The notes below the pieces were generated by a model. That model worked only from the letters and a program-made list of their open reading frames with translations. It was not told where the DNA came from and did no database searches. 64,000 nt of DNA, from NCBI RefSeq assembly GCF_014161445.1, contig NZ_JABBXA010000003.1, forward strand, positions 124,001 to 188,000, given 5' to 3'. A program made the translations under genes and the position numbers. This stretch comes from Microbispora sp. H13382 (GTDB taxonomy: Bacteria; Actinomycetota; Actinomycetes; Streptosporangiales; Streptosporangiaceae). Positions 1 through 11,040 of the stretch are shown piece by piece. Each line of letters starts with the position of its first letter. Position 1 is the stretch's first letter.

Positions 1-39
1 GACGCCGCCCGGTCCGAGGACGTCCTGCTCCCCGCGTAG
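1..39 (+). CDS. 3' end of an unidentified upstream gene (partial)
   Basis: The first 39 bases read as 13 codons in frame 1, ending in TAG at 37-39, with codon choice typical of the neighbouring genes. This would be the last 12 residues of a gene entering from the left. Nothing in so short a stretch identifies the product, and it could also be chance. Confidence 0.35.
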   Translation, partial: DAARSEDVLLPA

Positions 40-121
40 CGGGTCCCGGCGCCCACGCCCGCTCACCAGCTCACACGGCCTGCCCAGCAGCACAGACCAG
101 CAGCAGAGAGGTGAAACGACC

Positions 122-937
122 ATGACCATGACGACGGCCGCCGAGCCGCGCCCGGCGTACCTCGCGGACACCGCGACGGGCCTGCCCATCCCGGGCGAGC
201 CGGCCTTCGACAGTCCCGACGAAACCCGCCGCCACCGCAAGCAGCGCCTGGCGGCGGCCCTCCGGCTGTTCGGCAAGTACGGGTTCGGGGAGGGCATCTC
301 GGGCCACATCTCCGTACGCGACCCGGAGCACCACGACCGTTTCTGGGTGAACCCCTTCGGCGTCTCCTTCAACCGCGTACGCGTCGCCGATCTGATCTGC
401 GTCGACTCCGCCGGACGGGTCGTCCACGGCAGGCACCGGGTCAACCCCAGCGCCTTCGTCATCCACTCGCAGATCCACGAGCTCCGGCCGGACGCCACCG
501 CCGTGGCGCACGGACACACGGCGCACTCGCGCGCGCTCGGCGCGCTCGGCCGCCTGCTGGAGCCGATCGACCAGGAGTCGGCCGCCTTCTACGGCCGGCA
601 GACCCTGTACGAGGCGTACGAGGGCCCCTCCGTGTCCCTGGAACAGGGCCGGGACATCGCGGACAAGCTCGGCGACAACCGGGCCATCCTGCTGCGGCAC
701 CACGGGCTGATCACGGTCGGCGGGTCGCTGGACGAGGCGGTCCACTGGTTCTTCACCTACGACAGCTGCGCCCAGGTGCAGCTGCTCGCCCTGGCGGCCG
801 GCACCCCGCGGACGTTCACGCGCGAACAGGCCGAGGCCGCGGGCGCCGGATTCGGCGATCCGCAGCTCGGCTGGTTCAGCTTCCAGCTGCTCTGGGACGA
901 GATCGTCGCCGAGCAGCCCGACCTGCTCGAGGAGTAG
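122..937 (+). CDS. class II aldolase/adducin family protein
   Basis: Protein of 271 residues belonging to the class II aldolase/adducin fold (relatives include fuculose-phosphate aldolase and AraD). These enzymes bind a divalent metal through histidines and cleave or epimerise sugar phosphates or similar small hydroxy acids in the cytosol. The GHISVRDP segment near residue 60 is the usual conserved N-terminal motif. The HGHTAHS motif near residue 130 and RHHG near residue 190 supply likely metal-binding histidines. GAGAGG about ten bases upstream supports ATG at 122; a second in-frame ATG follows at 128. The true substrate cannot be read from sequence, since many actinobacterial paralogues are uncharacterised. 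It appears to be transcribed separately from the aromatic genes downstream. Confidence 0.85.
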   Translation: MTMTTAAEPRPAYLADTATGLPIPGEPAFDSPDETRRHRKQRLAAALRLFGKYGFGEGISGHISVRDPEHHDRFWVNPFGVSFNRVRVADLICVDSAGRVVHGRHRVNPSAFVIHSQIHELRPDATAVAHGHTAHSRALGALGRLLEPIDQESAAFYGRQTLYEAYEGPSVSLEQGRDIADKLGDNRAILLRHHGLITVGGSLDEAVHWFFTYDSCAQVQLLALAAGTPRTFTREQAEAAGAGFGDPQLGWFSFQLLWDEIVAEQPDLLEE

Positions 938-2901
<1,964 letters not shown>

Positions 2902-2902
<1 letters not shown>

Positions 2903-4119
2903 TGCGCACCATGGCGGTGGTCGGCACAGGTTTGATCGGGACATCGGTGGGGCTCGCGGTGAGCCGGCACGGCGTCATGGTGCATCTGCTGGACCAGGAC
3001 GAGACGGCGGCGCGCACCGCGGCGGCGCTGGGCGCCGGCGTGGCCGGCGCCCCGGCGGAGCGGGTGGACCTCGCCGTGATCGCCGTACCGCCCAGCAGGG
3101 TGGGCGCGGTGCTGGCCGAGCAGCAGCTGCGCGGACTCGCCCACGCCTACACCGACGTGGCGAGCGTGAAGTCCGCCCCGGCCCGCGACGTGCTGCGCAC
3201 CATCTCCGACCCGGTGACGTTCGTGGGCGGGCATCCGCTGGCGGGCCGGGAGAGGTCGGGCCCGCTCGCGGCCCGCGCCGACCTCTTCGAGGATCGGTCA
3301 TGGGTGCTCACGCCCACGCAGGCCACTTCGCAGCCGGCCCTGAACCGGGTGCTCGAGATGGTGGCCCTGTGCGGTGCGATCCCCGTGGTGATGGAGGACC
3401 AGGCGCACGACGCCGCCGTGGCGTTGACGTCCCACGCCCCGCACGTGGTGGCCAGCCTGATGGCGGCGCGGCTCCAGGCCGGGCCTGAGGAGGCCTTCCG
3501 GCTCGCCGGGCAGGGACTGCGCGACGTCACCCGCATCGCGGCCGGCGACCCTCACCTGTGGAGCGACATCCTCCAGGCCAACGCCGCCGCGGTCGCCAGA
3601 GTGCTGCGAGCGCTGAACGACGACCTGTCGGCCGTGCTGGCCGCACTCGACGACCTCGCGGCGGCCGAACCGGTGCGCGAGGGTCACAGCGTGATGAGGA
3701 TCGAGGACCTGCTGCGCCGGGGGATCGCCGGACTCGACCGGATCCACGGCAGGCGCACCGGCACGCCGCCGGGCCAGGTGCGGTTGCGGGTCGCCGTGGG
3801 GGAGCGGCCGGGGGAGCTGGCGCTGCTGCTCGCCAGGCTCGCGGAGCTCGGAGTCGGCCTCGACGACGTCGCCGCCACGGCGTCTCCGGATCGAGGGGCC
3901 CTCTTCGCGGAGTTCGGCCTGTCCGCGGTCCGGGCGGAGTCCGCGTGGCGGGCGCTGACGGAGGGGGGCTGGGCCGCCGAACGCATCCATCCGATTACGG
4001 CGCCGGAGGGCTCGGGTGGTGCGGACGCCGTCGCACCCCTGCCGCCCGCCGATCCCGGCGTCCCGTCACTGGACGACCAGGTGGAGGCCGGCCGGCAGGA
4101 GGCCCTGAGCAAGCCGTGA
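2902..4119 (+). CDS. tyrA: prephenate dehydrogenase
   Basis: Protein of 405 residues that would oxidatively decarboxylate prephenate to 4-hydroxyphenylpyruvate using NAD(P)+, in the cytosol. The Rossmann fingerprint GTGLIG sits at residues 8-13, and GGHPLAG, the conserved TyrA active-site segment, lies near residue 112. A helical dimerisation domain follows. The C-terminus, from about residue 290, begins with VRLRVAVGERPGELALLL and reads as an ACT-like regulatory domain, which suggests feedback control, probably by tyrosine. ATG at 2902 overlaps the upstream TGA by one base, so it is almost certainly co-translated with the DAHP synthase-chorismate mutase fusion. The pair therefore covers the first step of the shikimate pathway and two successive steps after chorismate. 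Confidence 0.93.
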
Positions 4120-4178
4120 GTGCGGCGGCTGCGAAGCCGGTCGGTGGCCGGGCGGGAATCAGGGCGGGGACGGCGAGG

Positions 4179-4209
4179 TTGTCGCCGTCATGACGGCAGG
4201 GCTTAGGCT
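4179..4209 (+). promoter_or_regulatory. candidate promoter of moaA
   Basis: TTGTCG at 4179-4184 and TAGGCT at 4204-4209 are separated by 19 bases and lie about 30 bases before the moaA start. The spacing is slightly long for the main sigma factor, and no mapping data support it. Confidence 0.35.
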
Positions 4210-4239
4210 TGAGGCTCTCTGGGGGTTGGAGGTCCTCTC

Positions 4240-5229
4240 GTGCTGGTTGACTCGTTCGGCCGGGTCGCGACCGATCTGAGGGTGTCGCTGACCGACCGGT
4301 GCAACCTGCGGTGCGCGTACTGCATGCCGCCCGAGGGCCTCGACTGGCTGCCCAAACCCGAACTGCTCACGGGCGAGGAGATCGTCCGCCTGGTGACGAT
4401 CGGCGTGGGGCGGCTCGGCATCCGGGAGGTCCGCTTCACCGGTGGCGAGCCGCTGCTGCGGCGGGAGCTCGTCGAGATCGTGACCGCGACCGCCGCGCTG
4501 CGCCCGCGTCCACAGGTGTCGCTGACTACCAACGGCATCGGCCTGGTCCGCCTCGCGGAGCCGCTCGCGCGGGCCGGCCTCGACCGCGTCAACGTCTCGC
4601 TGGACACGCTCGACCGTGACGTGTTCGTCCGGCTCGCACACCGCGACCGGCTGCGCGACGTGCTGGACGGGCTCGCCGCCGCGACGGCCGCGGGGCTCAC
4701 ACCGGTCAAGGTCAACGCGGTGCTGATGCGCGGCGTCAACGAGCACGAGGCCGTGCCGCTGCTGCGCCACTGCCTCGACCGGGGATACGAGCTGCGCTTC
4801 ATCGAGCAGATGCCGCTCGACGCCCAGCACGGCTGGCGCCGCGACGACATGATCACGGCCGACGAGATCCTCGGGCTGCTCAAGGACTCCTTCGACCTCG
4901 CCGAGGACGACCCGCGCGAGCGGGGCAGCGCCCCCGCCGAGCTGTTCCTGGTCGACGGCGGCCCGCAGCGGGTGGGAGTGATCGGCTCGGTCACCCGGCC
5001 GTTCTGCGGCGCCTGCGACCGTGTCCGGATCACCGCCGACGGCCAGGTCCGCAACTGCCTGTTCGCCACCGAGGAGTCCGACCTGCGTACGGCGCTGCGC
5101 TCGGGCGCCTCGGACGAGGAACTGGCGGAGCGATGGGTCGCGGCGGTGCGGGGGAAGAAGGCCGGGCACGGCATCGACGATCCCGCGTTCCTGCAGCCGG
5201 CCCGTCCGATGTCGGCCATCGGCGGCTGA
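4240..5229 (+). CDS. moaA: GTP 3',8-cyclase MoaA (molybdenum cofactor synthesis)
   Basis: Radical SAM enzyme of 329 residues that starts molybdenum cofactor synthesis by converting GTP to 3',8-cyclo-7,8-dihydro-GTP. The N-terminal cluster motif is C-x3-C-x2-C (CNLRCAYC with its preceding cysteine spacing), near residues 24-31. The second iron-sulfur site is formed by CGACDRVR and a later Cys in NCLFA. The chain ends in Gly-Gly, the C-terminal double glycine that reaches into the active site of MoaA enzymes. GTG at 4240 follows GGAGG by seven bases. The mobA-like gene lies 29 bases downstream, so the two form a cofactor unit. The nitrate reductase at 61 kb would use the product. Confidence 0.96.
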   Translation: MLVDSFGRVATDLRVSLTDRCNLRCAYCMPPEGLDWLPKPELLTGEEIVRLVTIGVGRLGIREVRFTGGEPLLRRELVEIVTATAALRPRPQVSLTTNGIGLVRLAEPLARAGLDRVNVSLDTLDRDVFVRLAHRDRLRDVLDGLAAATAAGLTPVKVNAVLMRGVNEHEAVPLLRHCLDRGYELRFIEQMPLDAQHGWRRDDMITADEILGLLKDSFDLAEDDPRERGSAPAELFLVDGGPQRVGVIGSVTRPFCGACDRVRITADGQVRNCLFATEESDLRTALRSGASDEELAERWVAAVRGKKAGHGIDDPAFLQPARPMSAIGG

Positions 5230-5258
5230 CGGGGCCCCGAAGAGTCCTGGAGTCCGCC

Positions 5259-6170
5259 GTGCGTCCTGTCCACGAAACCGGAACCGGCGCCGGCGTCGGA
5301 ACCGGAGTCGCGGCGTACGACGCCGTGATCCTGGCGGGGGGCCGGGCCGAGCGCCTCGGCGGGGCGGACAAGCCGGGCGCGCTCGTCGGCGGACTGCCCC
5401 TGGTCGAGCGCGTGGCGGCGGCGGTCCGCGACGCCCGCACCGTGGTCGTGGTGGGCCCGCTGAGGGACATGCCGGGCGTGCTTTTCACCCGTGAGGACCC
5501 GCCGGGCGGCGGGCCCGTTCCGGCGCTGCGTGCCGGGCTCGCCGAGGTGACCTCCCCGCTGGTCGTCCTGCTCGCCGCCGACCTGCCGTTCGTCGTCGCC
5601 GGTCACGTCGGGGCACTCCTGGCGGCCGTGCCCGAGGGCGGCGCGGGCGCGGTGCTCGTGGACGACGAGGGCCGTGAGCAGTGGCTCACCGGAGCGTGGC
5701 GGACGGCGACGCTGCGGGCGGCGCTCGGCGCGTACCCGGGGCGGTCGCTGCGCGGGCTGCTCGGCCCGCTGGCGCCGGCGCCCGTGCGCCCGCCGGTGGC
5801 GCCGGGCGAGATCCCGCCGTGGTTCGATTGCGACACCGTCGACGATCTCCGCGCGGCCCGCGAACGGGCCGTGGGACGTGGGGTGAAGGGAGTGCGCGTG
5901 AACGTGCTGGAGGAATGGGCGGCGCTGGTCTGCCGCGAGCTGGGCATCGACCCCGCCAGGGTGGACCGGACCGCGGTGCTCGACCTGACGAGGGATGTGG
6001 CGCACGGCGTGGCGCGGCCGGCCGCCCCGTTGACCGCCTACCTGCTGGGGCTGGCGCAGGGGGCCGGCACCGCGCCGCCGGACGCGATGGAGCGGCTGTC
6101 CCGGATGGCGAAGGACTGGGCGCGGGCGACCGCGGAGGCGCCCGCCACTCCTGACACTCGTGACTCCTGA
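5259..6170 (+). CDS. mobA: MobA-type molybdenum cofactor guanylyltransferase with C-terminal DUF6457
   Basis: Protein of about 303 residues. The N-terminal 200 residues are a nucleotidyltransferase of the MobA type, with ILAGGRAERLGGADKP as the signature loop that binds the nucleoside triphosphate. MobA attaches GMP to molybdopterin to give the bis-MGD cofactor of enzymes such as nitrate reductase. From about residue 210 a helical segment starting VNVLEEWAALVCRELG matches the small actinobacterial DUF6457 domain, whose role is unknown. The start is uncertain: GTG at 5259 was chosen because the conserved core begins some 20 residues later. A GTG within the junction could in principle start DUF6457 alone, but no stop separates the two. 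It follows moaA closely. Confidence 0.88.
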   Translation: MRPVHETGTGAGVGTGVAAYDAVILAGGRAERLGGADKPGALVGGLPLVERVAAAVRDARTVVVVGPLRDMPGVLFTREDPPGGGPVPALRAGLAEVTSPLVVLLAADLPFVVAGHVGALLAAVPEGGAGAVLVDDEGREQWLTGAWRTATLRAALGAYPGRSLRGLLGPLAPAPVRPPVAPGEIPPWFDCDTVDDLRAARERAVGRGVKGVRVNVLEEWAALVCRELGIDPARVDRTAVLDLTRDVAHGVARPAAPLTAYLLGLAQGAGTAPPDAMERLSRMAKDWARATAEAPATPDTRDS

Positions 6171-6319
6171 CAGCCCCGGTTCCTGACACCTGCTGCCACG
6201 GCCCCGGCGCGCCGCGGGAGGGGGAAGGGCGGGCGCCGGGGGCCGTTCGGCGGAAGGGCCGTCTCCTAGGGGGGGACGACCGCGACGGCCGGTCCGTGAG
6301 GTCCGTGTAAAGATGTCAG

Positions 6320-6434
6320 AAAAGGGCGACGCCGGGTGGTTACGGGGGCAAACCACCCGGCGCCGCTTCATCGGCGTTCCGACGGGGGCCCGGAACGCCG
6401 GCACCAGCGCTCCGACGGGGGACCAGAGCGCTTG
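6320..6434 (-). ncRNA. probable small RNA with three C-rich hairpin loops (6C-like)
   Basis: Three adjacent perfect hairpins lie at 6406-6432 (7-bp stem), 6372-6400 (9-bp stem) and 6330-6362 (12-bp stem). Read on the minus strand, all three loops contain CCCCCGT. The last and strongest stem is followed by UUUU (6320-6323) after six bases, as in an intrinsic terminator. A promoter can be placed just upstream on the same strand: TTGACG at 6466-6471 and TACAGT at 6440-6445, 20 bases apart. The layout resembles the actinobacterial 6C RNA family, which has two hairpins with loops of six or more C, but here there are three loops of five C. Such loops could pair with G-rich ribosome-binding sites. 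Family membership is inference. Confidence 0.6.
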
Positions 6435-6478
6435 GCTAAACTGTACACCTCCAACCCATGGGTTGCGTCAAGACTTTG

Positions 6479-6802
6479 TCACGACCCGATCTCGCGTCGA
6501 TGGCGTGGTATCTCGTTTTGGTCAGGTGACGTAAAGCCCGGGGGCGGAGGAGGCTCATGACCTCTTTGGTTAGCCCCGATTACGGCAAGGTATGGCAAAA
6601 GAACGGCCCCCGCGACGAACAGGGCCTTGACGGGCCAGGGGGCCGGTACCGCCACCGCCAGGATCAGGCAGACGAGCCGGATGCCCATCTTGATGAGGTA
6701 ACTGATCTCCCGCTTGCGCACGTCGTCGGTCAGCGACGGCTGGGCGTCCGTCACCTGGTGAACGACCGGGCGGTCTTTTCTCAACCAGCGCCATGGATTC
6801 AC
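6479..6802 (-). CDS. DUF3099 family membrane protein
   Basis: Small protein of about 107 residues from the actinobacterial DUF3099 family. The segment VHQVTDAQPSLTDDVRKREI is the family's conserved N-terminal stretch. It is followed by two hydrophobic helices (about residues 38-55 and 60-78) and a hydrophilic, proline-rich tail. Its function is unknown, but it is almost certainly an inner-membrane protein. GTG at 6802 was chosen because the conserved region starts soon after; the ribosome-binding site is weak and in-frame GTG codons lie just upstream. The gene sits between moaA/mobA and tldD/fabG. The small-RNA promoter described at 6440-6471 lies immediately past its stop. Confidence 0.8.
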   Translation of the reverse strand: MNPWRWLRKDRPVVHQVTDAQPSLTDDVRKREISYLIKMGIRLVCLILAVAVPAPWPVKALFVAGAVLLPYLAVIGANQRGHEPPPPPGFTSPDQNEIPRHRREIGS

Positions 6803-6887
6803 GGTTTCCACGGTAGACCCCGGGGTGAGGCGGGGTGACGCCCGCACGGCGATACGATCACGCGACAGGCACAGGCAGGAGGACATG

Positions 6888-7103
6888 ATGTCGGATCGCA
6901 CCTACCGGGTGACCGAGATAGTGGGCACCTCGGCCGAAAGCGTCGACCAGGCCATCCGCAACGGCGTCAGGCGGGCCGCCCAGACGCTGCGGCACCTGGA
7001 CTGGTTCGAGGTGACCGAGGTGCGCGGGCACATCGTGGACGGCGAGGTGGCCCACTTCCAGGTCGGCATGAAGGTGGGCTTCCGCCTGGAGGACGCCGAA
7101 TGA
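6888..7103 (+). CDS. dodecin family flavin-binding protein
   Basis: Protein of 71 residues matching dodecins, small beta-alpha-beta-beta proteins that form hollow dodecamers and store or buffer riboflavin or FMN, protecting the cell from free flavin photochemistry. The signature YRVTEIVGTS at the N-terminus, DWFEVTEVRG in the middle, and FQVGMKVGFRLED at the end cover nearly the whole chain. The Trp of DWFEV is the residue that stacks on the flavin in known dodecins. AGGAGG at 6877-6882 lies five bases before ATG 6888 and only two before ATG 6885, so the second ATG is preferred. It is divergent from the DUF3099 gene across about 85 bases. Confidence 0.93.
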   Translation: MSDRTYRVTEIVGTSAESVDQAIRNGVRRAAQTLRHLDWFEVTEVRGHIVDGEVAHFQVGMKVGFRLEDAE

Positions 7104-7325
7104 GGCGATGTGAGGCCCTGGCACCGGCCACCGGATCGCCCTTCCGCTCCGCCGCGCGGTGACGATCGGTGGCGGGCCGGGCGCGTCGTCCCGGCGACGT
7201 GCGCACAACGCTGTCCGCGCCGCGCCGGCACTTCCCGGACCGTCGGCGCCGCTGGACGCGCTCGCCGAGGCCGGGTTCCCCCGGGAGCTCGCGCGGGATC
7301 GCGACCGCGCCAGGTGTACTGACGC
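7104..7325. other. 222-bp spacer after dodecin with no supported gene
   Basis: Between the dodecin stop and the pmbA stop I see no recognisable domain or clear hairpin terminator. A 56-codon frame opening with GTG at 7159 and ending at 7329 exists, but it lacks a ribosome-binding site and resembles nothing I know. Confidence 0.5.
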
Positions 7326-8708
7326 CTAGCTGGCCTGGCTGACCGTCGACATGTTGAAGTCGGGCACGCGGACGGGCGGCATGACGGCGCGGGTGAACCA
7401 GTCGTTCCACTCGCGCGGCAGCGTCTGCTCGCTCGCGCCCACCTCCGTGAGGCGGCCGAGCAGGTCGACCGGCGACTCGTTGAACCGGAAGTTGTTCACC
7501 TCGCCCACGACCTCGCCGTTCTCGACGAGGTAGACGCCGTCCCTGGTCAAACCGGTCAGGAGCAGCGACTGTGGGTCGACCTCGCGGATGTACCACAGGC
7601 AGGTGAGCAGCAGGCCCCGCTCGGTCGAGGCGATCATCTCCTCCAGCGAGCGGCCGCCCTCGGGCCCCGTCATGATCAGGTTGTCGATCTGCGGGGTGGT
7701 GGCGAGGCCGGTCAGCTCGGCCGAGTGCCGGGTCTGCACGAGGTTGGCCAGGGTGCCGTCGCTGATCCACTCGGTGCGGGTCAGGGGCAGGCCGTTGTCG
7801 AAGACCGACTGCTCCCGGCCGGAGGAGTGGGCGACGACGAACGGCGCGCACTCGACGCCGGCCCGCGCCGGGTCGCTGTGCAGCGAGATCGGCAGCGGTG
7901 AGAGCCGCTCGCCCACCCGGGTGCCGCCGCCGGGCCGTGAGAACACCGTGCGGCCGTCCGCGGCGTCCCGCGCGCCCGCCGCCCAGTACAGGTAGATCAG
8001 CAGGTCGGAGACCGCGGTCGCGGGCAGGAGCGTCTCGTAGCGGCCCGGCTCCAGGCTGATCCGCCGCTTGGCCCAGTCCAGCCGCCGGGTGAGCGTCTCG
8101 TCCAGGGCGGCCACGTCCACGTCGGAGAAGTCGCGGGTGGCCACGCCCGTCCACGCCGAACTCGACATGTCCGCCGACTTGGCGTTCAGTTCGAGCCGCC
8201 CGGTCGGCTGGTCGTGGCGCAGCCGCAGGCCGGTGGACGAGCCGACGAACGTCGAGGTCACGATGTGCTCGGCGAAGCCGTACAGCCTGCGGCCGGAGGC
8301 GTCGGCGGCGGCGAACGCCTCGCCGAGCGCGGGGGCGAAGTCCCGGAACACGTCGATGGAGGTCGGCTCCACCGGGCGCTCCCAGCCCTCCCCGGCGGTT
8401 CCCCCCACCAGCGCCCGGGCGTCCTCCGACGGCCGGGCCTCCCGCGCGGCGCGGTCGGCCTCGGCCACCACGTCCCCGAGCTGATCGGCGCGTACGGCGG
8501 AGCGTGAGACGACCCCCACCCCGGCGCCCACGACGGAGATCACGGTGAGCCGGGACGAGCGCGCGACGCCGTTGGTCGTCAGCGTGTTGCCGGCGAAGCG
8601 CAGATTGGCGGTCGAGCCCTCGTCCGCGATCACGACGCAGCCGTCGGCCCCGCTCAGCGCGAGCGCCCGCTCCACCGTCTCCTGCGGTGTGGTCACCCCG
8701 TCGCTCAC
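7326..8708 (-). CDS. pmbA: TldE/PmbA-family subunit of a modulator-of-gyrase metalloprotease
   Basis: Protein of 460 residues from the TldD/TldE (PmbA) family. In the characterised heterodimer, TldD carries the catalytic zinc site while TldE/PmbA lacks it and shapes the channel. Together they degrade unfolded or modified peptides and mature some ribosomal peptide products. This copy shows the family's beta-rich middle and conserved C-terminus (NGEVVGEVNNFRFNESPVDLLG) but no HExxxH motif, which marks it as the non-catalytic partner. Its GTG at 8708 overlaps the tldD stop by four bases (GTGA), so the two are co-translated, as expected for an obligate pair. Confidence 0.9.
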   Translation of the reverse strand: MSDGVTTPQETVERALALSGADGCVVIADEGSTANLRFAGNTLTTNGVARSSRLTVISVVGAGVGVVSRSAVRADQLGDVVAEADRAAREARPSEDARALVGGTAGEGWERPVEPTSIDVFRDFAPALGEAFAAADASGRRLYGFAEHIVTSTFVGSSTGLRLRHDQPTGRLELNAKSADMSSSAWTGVATRDFSDVDVAALDETLTRRLDWAKRRISLEPGRYETLLPATAVSDLLIYLYWAAGARDAADGRTVFSRPGGGTRVGERLSPLPISLHSDPARAGVECAPFVVAHSSGREQSVFDNGLPLTRTEWISDGTLANLVQTRHSAELTGLATTPQIDNLIMTGPEGGRSLEEMIASTERGLLLTCLWYIREVDPQSLLLTGLTRDGVYLVENGEVVGEVNNFRFNESPVDLLGRLTEVGASEQTLPREWNDWFTRAVMPPVRVPDFNMSTVSQAS

Positions 8709-10198
8709 TTGCCACCCTCCTGGACGGTGTTGAGGATCCGTACGCCGCGGAACAGCGCCGCGGGGGCGCCGTGGCTGACCGGAGCGACCTGGCCCGGCTG
8801 GCCCTTGCCGCAGTTGAAGGCGCCGCCGAGCACGTACGTCTGCGGACCGCCGACGGCCTCCATCGAGCGCCAGAAGTCCGTGGTGGTCGCCTGGTAGGCC
8901 ACGTCGCGCAGCTGCCCGGCCAGCCGGCCGTTCTCGATCTTGTAAAACCGCTGCGCCGTGAACTGGAAGTTGTACCGCTGCATGTCGATCGACCAGCTCT
9001 TGTCGCCGACGACGTAGATGCCGTGCCCGACCCGGGAGATCAGCTCGTCGGTGGACGGGCCGTCCGCCGCGGGCTGGAGTGACACGTTCGCCATCCGCTG
9101 GATCGGCACGTGCCCGGGGGAGTCGGCGAAGGCGCAGCCGTTCGACCGGCCGAGCCCCTTGAGCAGCGCCATCCGCCGGTCGAGCTGGTAGCCGGCCAAA
9201 GTGCCCTCGCGGACGATGTCGAACGACTGGCCGGCCACGCCCTCGTCGTCCCAGCCGACGGTGGCCAGGCCGTGCTCGACCGTGCGGTCGCCCGTCACGT
9301 TCATCACCGGCGAGCCGTAGTGCAGGCTGCCGAGCTGGTCGAAGGTGGCGAACGAGGTGCCGGCGTAGGCCGCCTCGTAGCCGAGCGCCCGGTCCAGCTC
9401 GGTCGCGTGGCCGATCGACTCGTGGATCGTGAGCCACAGGTTCGACGGGTCGACCACCAGGTCGTACGGCCCGGCCTCGACCGAGGGCGCCTTGAGCTTC
9501 TCGTCCAGCAGGTCGGGGATCTCGGCCAGCTCGGCGGGGAAGTCCCAGCCGGTGCCGGTCAGGTACTCGTACCCCCGGCCGACCGGCGGGGCCAGCGTGC
9601 GCATGTCGTCGAACCGGTCGCCGTCGGCCCGCATCGCCGTCAGGACGGGGTGCAGCCGCACCCGCTGCTGCGTGGTCACCGTGCCGGCCGTGTCGGCGTA
9701 GAACTTCTGCTCCTTGACCTGCGTCAGCGAGGCCGAGACGTGGTCGACCCGGCCGAGCAGACCCGACGACCACTCCGCGAGCAGCGCCGCCTTGTCCGGC
9801 AGCGGCACGTCGAACGGGTCGACCTCGTAGGACGAGACCCAGGTCACGTCGTCGTACACCGGCTCGGGGGCGAGCTCCACCGGCTCGCGGTTGATGGGCG
9901 CGCTGACCGCCGCCACCCGCACGGCCTCCTCGGCGGCCCGGGCCGCCGCCTCCGGGGTCAGCTCGATCCCGGACGCGAAGCCCCAGGTGCCGTCCTTGAC
10001 GACCCGTACGGCGAAGCCGAGGTCGTCGGCGTCCGAGGAGCCCTCGAGCCGGGCGTCGAACAGGCGCAGCGTCTCGGCGCGCACGCGTTCGAGCCGGAAC
10101 GAGGCGTGCTCGGCTCCCAGGTCACGGGCGCGCTGCAGGGCCGCGTCCGCCAGCCGCCGCAGCGGCAGGGCGAGGAAGTCGGGGTCGATCTGGCGCAT
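8705..10198 (-). CDS. tldD: TldD-family zinc metalloprotease subunit
   Basis: Protein of 497 residues, the catalytic half of the TldD/TldE protease. HESIGH near residue 264 is the HExxxH zinc-binding motif, followed by the conserved ATELDRALGYE stretch. The C-terminal GGAFNCGKGQPGQ segment, which supplies further metal and channel residues, is present. ATG at 10198 was preferred over GTG at 10204 because TAGGAT (10206-10211) would place the transcript start on the ATG, giving a leaderless message. The gene precedes pmbA with a four-base overlap and is divergent from fabG across 77 bases. Substrates are unknown; no ribosomal peptide precursor was recognised nearby. Confidence 0.93.
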   Translation of the reverse strand: MRQIDPDFLALPLRRLADAALQRARDLGAEHASFRLERVRAETLRLFDARLEGSSDADDLGFAVRVVKDGTWGFASGIELTPEAAARAAEEAVRVAAVSAPINREPVELAPEPVYDDVTWVSSYEVDPFDVPLPDKAALLAEWSSGLLGRVDHVSASLTQVKEQKFYADTAGTVTTQQRVRLHPVLTAMRADGDRFDDMRTLAPPVGRGYEYLTGTGWDFPAELAEIPDLLDEKLKAPSVEAGPYDLVVDPSNLWLTIHESIGHATELDRALGYEAAYAGTSFATFDQLGSLHYGSPVMNVTGDRTVEHGLATVGWDDEGVAGQSFDIVREGTLAGYQLDRRMALLKGLGRSNGCAFADSPGHVPIQRMANVSLQPAADGPSTDELISRVGHGIYVVGDKSWSIDMQRYNFQFTAQRFYKIENGRLAGQLRDVAYQATTTDFWRSMEAVGGPQTYVLGGAFNCGKGQPGQVAPVSHGAPAALFRGVRILNTVQEGGK

Positions 10199-10205
10199 GT
10201 CCACG

Positions 10206-10211
10206 ATCCTA
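10206..10211 (-). promoter_or_regulatory. -10 box for leaderless tldD transcript
   Basis: TAGGAT on the minus strand ends seven bases before ATG 10198. This is the spacing seen at leaderless actinobacterial genes, where transcription starts at the A of the start codon. Confidence 0.5.
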
Positions 10212-10212
10212 A

Positions 10213-11019
<807 letters not shown>

Positions 11020-11040
11020 GACGACAGACTGGAGCTGGAC

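Noticed and set aside
6330-6432. The three hairpins read on the plus strand, with GGGGG loops
   Set aside because: On the plus strand there is no T-run after the last stem and no clear promoter before the first, whereas the minus strand has both.
7159-7329. 56-codon GTG frame after dodecin
   Set aside because: No ribosome-binding site, no recognisable domain, and it ends inside the convergent pmbA gene.
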